Shown piece after piece: positions 61,001 through 64,000 of a stretch of DNA of 64,000 bases. Under the pieces are notes generated by a model. It worked only from the letters and a program-made list of their open reading frames with translations, did not search any database and had not been told where the DNA came from. Position 1 is the stretch's first letter. Every line of letters begins with the position of its first letter. The position numbers and the translations under genes are program-made. The DNA is from an uncultured Roseburia sp. (lineage in GTDB: Bacteria; Bacillota; Clostridia; Lachnospirales; Lachnospiraceae): NCBI GenBank assembly GCA_900542495.1, contig UQNW01000006.1, forward strand, positions 1 through 64,000, written 5' to 3'.

Positions 61001-63055
61001 GATCGTCACATAATGATCTCCGCCGTCTTTGTTTGCCCACTCATTGTCAGCAGTACTTTGTCTCATACAGAAAGATAACATCAAATCTGCCTGCGAATCT
61101 TTTACCGGAATTTTGGCAACCATTTTTCCATTGATGTCTGCAAATGCTACAGATACATCAGAGCCGAATCCACTGTTCCATGTAAAAATGTTCCAGCCCT
61201 CATAATCCTTCGCCGGTCTGTCGTACTCGATCATGACATAGCGGGATCTCGGTGCTATCAGCTCTGGAATCTCTGTGTATGCCTGCTTACTATTAGATAC
61301 AATATAAAGTGTTACATTTTCTATTCCTGCGCTGTTGCTATAAGAAATCGTGTCCTTCTCCCATTTCCACTCGTCTTTTGATCTTGGGATGATCTGAAGG
61401 TCTGTATATGGGAGTTTTATTTCTGCGCGCAGCCACTCATTCCCATCAGAAAGTGTCTCGGTTGCGGTAAAAGGTGTTCCCTCTGTCGCTCCAACACCAT
61501 TTTTCTCCCAGATCCATAAGTCAGATGCATTTTCTGACATATGTGTCTTATCAAAATCATAATAATAAATGGTATATGTATATAATTTTTCTGTCACATT
61601 GACCACAAAGTCAGAGGTCTGTCCGTTCTCTGCTTTTGCAGTCAGTTCTACGGTCTGTCCTGTATAAGATTTTCCGATTATAATGCTATTTCCATTTAAT
61701 GTAATATCTTTATTTGCAGTTTTTAAACTGTAAGTAACCGGAGCTTCACTGCTTGTTCCGTCTTCAGACCACAATGTCAGTTTTTCTGGAAGTGCTGTCT
61801 CAATTCCCTTCATGGCATCTGCTTTTCCGTCAGCCAAACCCGGAACGATCAACACACTGTTTGTTCCGCTTACTTTATTATTTGCCGGATCTGCAAATGA
61901 AACATCCCAGGATTTATTAATTGCAAATTTATATTCGTATTTTCCTGGCGCAATGGCAAAGGTTCCAACCCACATACCTGTTGCTTCATCTTTTTTCAGT
62001 TCATAGTCGGAAGAATCCACTTTCCAGCCGTTCATTCCTCCCGGAACCGTAACTGCCTCTGCATTTCCGACTTTGGCTGCTGGAACACGGAATGTTACAT
62101 TTCGTCCATTTACCTCCGGACTTACATAACCTGCCTCTTTGTATTCGATCAGAGTTTCGGATTTATTGGCATCTTTATACCATTTCATACCACCATTGCC
62201 GTCACTTAAGTAATAGATCGAGGTGTCTGTTGTTATGGCGTTGATAGCTTTCACTTCTTCGCTCTGACCATCAAACTTTTTCTCTGCTCCTGTGTCAGCA
62301 TCTACCAACTGAAAACCTGATATTGTTGTTCCGGTTAATGTAACAGTATAAATATTTTCAGCTTCTGAAACAGCCAGTTTTGGTTTGTCCTGATTTCCCC
62401 ACGCAGCAATAGGCGCATCCCCAGCTCCATGATTGTCCAATACAAAATCGCCGCCCCACAGATTGATAACAGGCGTTGTCCAATCTTCTGGTTTTTCAAA
62501 ATAAATTATAACTTTATGTGCAGCTGCTTTTTCTTTCTCTGGTAACACCTGATTTTTATCTTTGTCTAAGTACCATGACATTCCATTATCATTTTTTAAA
62601 AGATAAAATGATGTATCTGATGTTGCCGAATTAATCGCATCAATAATGGCACAGTTTTCAAATTTCTTTTCTGCCGGGTTTCCTACACCAGTTCCACCGT
62701 TTACAATCTGAAATCCACTGATGCTGTTCGTCCGGATATCAATATAATAATAACCTGTTGATTCATCTTTCAACATAGCAGGTCTTGATTGATTCGTCCA
62801 GACTTCCACCTTTCCTGCATCCCCATTGTCTACTTCAACGTCAGATTCATTCCAATAGTTAAATGCCGGGATATTCCAATCATCCGGTTTTTCAAAGTAC
62901 AACCTCACGACTGGATTCTCTGCCGCCTGTACTGTGCTGCTTCCGCCACCAAGTGCCGGAACCATAGTTACTACCATTGCAAGCACTAACAGAAAACATA
63001 GTACTCTGCTTGCAATGCTTTGTCTCTTTTGAAAGCTTTTCGTTAACTTTCTCAT
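58025..63055 (-). CDS. Cell-wall-anchored multi-module GH13 amylase
   Basis: This 1676-residue secreted enzyme degrades starch outside the cell. In order: signal peptide (to VQAAENP), two CBM26-like modules (about residues 45-170 and 180-310, each with YFEKP-(D/E)DW), a CBM48/20-like beta domain near 318-405, CBM41/PUD-like modules (YTIYYYDF near 497, VMIEYDRPAKDYEGW near 607), a further beta module (~718-800), the GH13 catalytic domain (~915-1400; nucleophile in YYRVDTVKH near 1126, acid in MIGEYSG near 1155, Asp in SSHDED near 1220), a beta domain, and a C-terminal S-P-K-T-S sorting-type motif with hydrophobic span and KKKRL tail. The layout resembles the E. rectale Amy13K type of keystone amylase. 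Whether it cleaves alpha-1,6 bonds cannot be read here. Confidence 0.9.
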   Translation of the reverse strand: MRKLTKSFQKRQSIASRVLCFLLVLAMVVTMVPALGGGSSTVQAAENPVVRLYFEKPDDWNIPAFNYWNESDVEVDNGDAGKVEVWTNQSRPAMLKDESTGYYYIDIRTNSISGFQIVNGGTGVGNPAEKKFENCAIIDAINSATSDTSFYLLKNDNGMSWYLDKDKNQVLPEKEKAAAHKVIIYFEKPEDWTTPVINLWGGDFVLDNHGAGDAPIAAWGNQDKPKLAVSEAENIYTVTLTGTTISGFQLVDADTGAEKKFDGQSEEVKAINAITTDTSIYYLSDGNGGMKWYKDANKSETLIEYKEAGYVSPEVNGRNVTFRVPAAKVGNAEAVTVPGGMNGWKVDSSDYELKKDEATGMWVGTFAIAPGKYEYKFAINKSWDVSFADPANNKVSGTNSVLIVPGLADGKADAMKGIETALPEKLTLWSEDGTSSEAPVTYSLKTANKDITLNGNSIIIGKSYTGQTVELTAKAENGQTSDFVVNVTEKLYTYTIYYYDFDKTHMSENASDLWIWEKNGVGATEGTPFTATETLSDGNEWLRAEIKLPYTDLQIIPRSKDEWKWEKDTISYSNSAGIENVTLYIVSNSKQAYTEIPELIAPRSRYVMIEYDRPAKDYEGWNIFTWNSGFGSDVSVAFADINGKMVAKIPVKDSQADLMLSFCMRQSTADNEWANKDGGDHYVTIPADQSVVKAVFTQGEGITRVLPYNAGYEMDGANDTIHFYYRNDTLAAENNLASLDGKVSVVVNGQTCPMTYDAANDRFGYDFTGVSTGDYYYYYVVNGKEELDAFNDVTANDSNGKECSVCHFKKANVSVETSLSQYAMDYNDNNVLSVKLTAKDGEGLETSEIAAITADLSEMGLGKEFAIDPELMEGTISCLNTVAAGVKNIPVTVKDIYGNVYTTATNVTVTERKKSAGDFDWDEAVIYFAVTDRFFDGDASNNDAYGVGDYNTGEKGGSSYHGGDFAGLNQKLDYLKDLGVNTIWITPIVENITEDQHDNETDTATYGYHGYWASDFTKLNKHLGNEQQFKALLDAAHSKGMKIMVDVVLNHAGYGTEDYFNNILMDADGKPVSMIRDSSNTISGDDKYDSLSDLPDFVTENKAVTDQLVAWQTEWMSKYSIDYYRVDTVKHVETTTWEAFKNSLTKVNPDFKMIGEYSGAGYANNAGELGTGSMDALLDFDFNDFAQKFVTGDISGVESSLQKRNGAINNTATMGSFLSSHDEDSLQYKLVNESKLSDEEAYNLMKVAATLQITAKGQPVLYYGEEIGQGGANNWPLQTNRRDFDWTELEKQKTDSNSIYNHYKTMLAIRNAYTDVFARGNRSTVTASDAEGYEVISRSYGADTLYVGMNVKEAAKEVVIPVTAKAGTILTNLYDGKTYTVSADQKVSITIPASKDGGTIVLTEQTKEQPKPAPDEKQDDKKTDTAESNGNAQSSGNNANQSASANKTAPKQEEQAVAEVTVQEESFANVVEAVNKAKAGSTIRVNLKKTTKIPANVFENIKGKDVTVIFKVSDQASWIINGKDITGNVTAPIDLGLVVGTSDIPKQKVTALADGNETIQLSLNYDGVFGFEGILRLSVGKEYSGKIANLYYYNETTGKFEYYQAAQVKEDGTVDFAFSHASDYVIVFSDTDMSQTTGSVIASPKTSDETPIALAVILLLFGCALMGTAYGKKKRL

Positions 63056-63084
63056 TCTTCCTTCTCCTTTTTCTCCCCTACTTG

Positions 63085-63118
63085 CATGTGATTATATCAT
63101 AATCCCCCTCTTCACATG
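63085..63118 (-). promoter_or_regulatory. Amylase promoter with flanking inverted repeat
   Basis: On the minus strand TATAAT (63091-63096) lies 36-41 bases upstream of the amylase ATG. It has no good -35, but an inverted repeat catgtga / tcacatg (63112-63118 and 63085-63091) brackets the -10. Together this suggests an activator- or repressor-controlled promoter. The upstream 200 bases to the toxin locus contain only an imperfect hairpin (tccgg...tcgca...tgcga...ccgga, about 63272-63300). Confidence 0.4.
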
Positions 63119-63316
63119 TTTTCGTTTTTTTTCGCATTTCTATTGTATTCTAAAATATCTTATTATTCTATACGTAATAAATCCCGAAATCTCGTCCAAA
63201 TTTTTGTGGAATTTAACCAATTAAAGTGCAAAAATGCTCATTTTCTTATTTTGAACATAAAAAAGAATCCGGCATCGCACTAAAAAATGCGAATAACCGG
63301 ACTGTTAATGATTTTA

Positions 63317-63345
63317 TTTACTTTTTGTTATATCTATGGTATAAT
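63317..63345 (+). promoter_or_regulatory. Promoter of candidate antitoxin RNA
   Basis: TTTACT (63317-63322), 17 bases and TATAAT (63340-63345) form a promoter reading towards the toxin gene. Its -10 and start region (ggtataat...ggtgctac) is repeated, inverted, at the toxin promoter. Confidence 0.6.
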
Positions 63346-63351
63346 CTATCA

Positions 63352-63437
63352 ATAAAAAGGTGCTACCGATAGACGGTTAGCCCGGTTTACGCATTATAAA
63401 AATAACCGCAACCTTGGCCTGGGGCGGTTATTTTTTT
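63352..63437 (+). ncRNA. Candidate antitoxin small RNA, convergent with toxin gene
   Basis: A short transcript of about 85 bases is predicted: promoter upstream, ggtgctac at its start (63359-63366), cggttagccc (63374-63383) and a strong terminator (63398-63437). It has no reading frame. It runs into the toxin gene from the opposite side, and the two transcripts overlap through the terminator hairpin and the last toxin codons, so they can pair. This matches known convergent type I antitoxin RNAs in layout; its activity is inferred. Confidence 0.6.
63398..63437. terminator. Shared bidirectional terminator of toxin and antitoxin
   Basis: aaaaataaccgc (63398-63409) pairs with gcggttattttt (63424-63435). 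A- and T-runs on both sides allow termination on either strand. The toxin stop codon (63428-63430) lies inside the right arm. Confidence 0.8.
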
Positions 63438-63529
63438 CTGCCATGGTTATCTTTCCCAATAAGGTAAAATAATCCGGCAACGCTTATCAATAAACTTGTG
63501 AACTGAATCAGTTCCGTAAGTGTTATCAC
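63428..63529 (-). CDS. Holin-like small hydrophobic toxin (type I TA)
   Basis: The 33-residue peptide starts at GTG 63529 with ggagggg six bases before it; reading gives (M)ITLTELIQFTSLLISVAG, then LFYLIGKDNHGRKK. It has one hydrophobic helix and a basic tail, as in the holin-like toxins (Hol_Tox) of Firmicutes. A longer frame to 63643 exists but has no ribosome site. A good promoter (63642-63670) gives a leader of ~105 bases with a stable cagaggg/ccctctg hairpin (63579-63598), which could hide the start signal. Such peptides depolarise membranes when overproduced. A convergent RNA ends over its 3' end. It was probably missed by normal gene callers. Confidence 0.7.
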   Translation of the reverse strand: MITLTELIQFTSLLISVAGLFYLIGKDNHGRKK

Positions 63530-63641
63530 CAGCATCCCCTCCGTTAATGAATTTCTTCTTTCGAAGATCTCTATGTAATCAGAGGGTTCAGTCCCTCTGT
63601 TGAGGGCTAACCGCCTACCGTTTTCTCGTAGCACCTCATTC

Positions 63642-63670
63642 ATTATACCAAACCAATAAAATCAGTGCAA
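63642..63670 (-). promoter_or_regulatory. Promoter of holin-like toxin gene
   Basis: On the minus strand TTGCAC (63665-63670), 17 bases and TATAAT (63642-63647) form a strong promoter. Its downstream bases ggtgctacga...cggttagccc (63604-63635) repeat, in inverted order, the start of the antitoxin RNA. Confidence 0.75.
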
Positions 63671-63696
63671 TTTATTAAATTTTTAAAGGAATGCTT

Positions 63697-64000
63697 TTAA
63701 TGTGTAAAATTCTGTACCCAATGATACAAATACTGTGTAGATCCATCTGCATATGTAAATTTTTCAACATAACAAGATACTGATATTTTTGTAGATACAT
63801 CCGACAAAATATTTGCTTTATGTCCTGCGGAATTCATCCAGTCATTAACTACTTCACTTGCACTTGTCTCACCTTCTGCAATATTTTCTCCTACACTCCA
63901 GTTTCCACCTGCAGAATTATGGCTATAATCTGTAACTATCTCCTTTGCGCGTCTATCTGAATATGAAGCCATATTACTATCCCATGAATATGCTGGCAAA
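63697..64000 (-). CDS. CAP-domain (SCP-like) secreted protein, partial
   Basis: The 100 codons at the window edge form the end of a CAP (cysteine-rich secretory protein/PR-1) domain: SDRRAKEIVTDYSHNS, NWSVGENIAEG with the conserved G-E-N, VVNDWMNSAGHKANIL (W-x-x-S-x-x-H-x-x-N-I-L) and the final YLYHWVQNF strand. The conserved His/Glu site residues HS, GEN and GH are visible. The start and a probable signal peptide lie outside the window; the apparent TTG at the edge is an artefact. Clostridial CAP proteins are usually secreted or surface-bound, with unknown function. Confidence 0.85.
   Translation of the reverse strand, partial: LPAYSWDSNMASYSDRRAKEIVTDYSHNSAGGNWSVGENIAEGETSASEVVNDWMNSAGHKANILSDVSTKISVSCYVEKFTYADGSTQYLYHWVQNFTH

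Noticed and set aside
1..64000. Amber (TAG) recoding or suppression as a general feature
   Set aside because: Several intact genes (hisJ, malL and the S-P-K-T-G protein) end naturally at TAG, so global reassignment is unlikely; the two in-frame ambers are better explained as single mutations.
1..64000. CRISPR arrays, tRNA or rRNA genes, prophage
   Set aside because: No regularly spaced repeats, no cloverleaf-like or rRNA sequences and no phage structural genes were recognised on either strand.

Overview
The window looks like a chromosomal segment of a gut Lachnospiraceae (Roseburia/Agathobacter-like Clostridia). Supporting signs are a low-to-moderate G+C content, T-box leaders in front of tyrS and serS, a Clostridia-type gap-pgk-tpi-gpmI set, a single-chain PurL, a ferritin-like spore-coat protein, a cell-wall-anchored multi-module amylase, and surface proteins ending in S-P-K-T sorting motifs. 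No rRNA, tRNA, CRISPR array or intact insertion sequence was seen.

Layout. 1-0.6 kb: an unplaced small protein, perhaps an immunity gene. 0.85-11.5 kb (minus): glycolysis (gapA, pgk, tpiA, gpmI), with tpiA and gpmI separated by about 5.5 kb that holds a CapA-like protein, several broken or small surface-protein genes and an IS4-type transposase remnant. 11.8-19.3 kb: HisJ-type phosphatase, TldE/TldD protease pair, purL. 19.5-25.7 kb: LysR regulator, an Rpn/PDDEXK nuclease between two direct copies of a hairpin repeat, a CotF-like protein, an AraC regulator divergent from a GH13 glucosidase. 25.8-29.4 kb: anti-sigma/ECF sigma pair, Tyr T-box, tyrS, GNAT. 29.5-42.4 kb: AAA/DUF4143 ATPase, nuclease fragment, AI-2E-family permease, a glycosyltransferase/peptidase-fold/flippase operon, mgtE with an unusual leader and a 55-aa ORF, pepP, mecA, NUDIX, and an ABC-class ATPase broken by an amber codon. 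42.6-46.9 kb: two-domain hemerythrin, MarR plus flavin oxidoreductase, serS with its T-box. 47-55.5 kb: one minus-strand operon joining a propeller-like/solute-binding fusion lipoprotein, two sugar-type permeases, a HlyD-like adaptor, a two-helix MacB-like protein and a glycosyltransferase, with no ATPase gene. 55.8-63 kb: LacI regulator, a GH42 beta-galactosidase ruined by internal deletions, and a 1676-aa surface amylase. 63.3-63.7 kb: a candidate type I toxin-antitoxin locus. The window closes inside a CAP-domain secreted protein.

The least expected signals are non-coding. Three structured repeat families lie between genes: A with three copies, B with three copies, and an architecture-matched pair C. 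Together with the convergent toxin/antitoxin locus and the ATPase-less adaptor/permease operon, these are the best candidates for undescribed biology. Three genes (secreted protein at 4.1-4.8 kb, ABC-class ATPase, GH42) are broken while their promoters, signal peptides or natural ends remain recognisable, so the breaks look recent.
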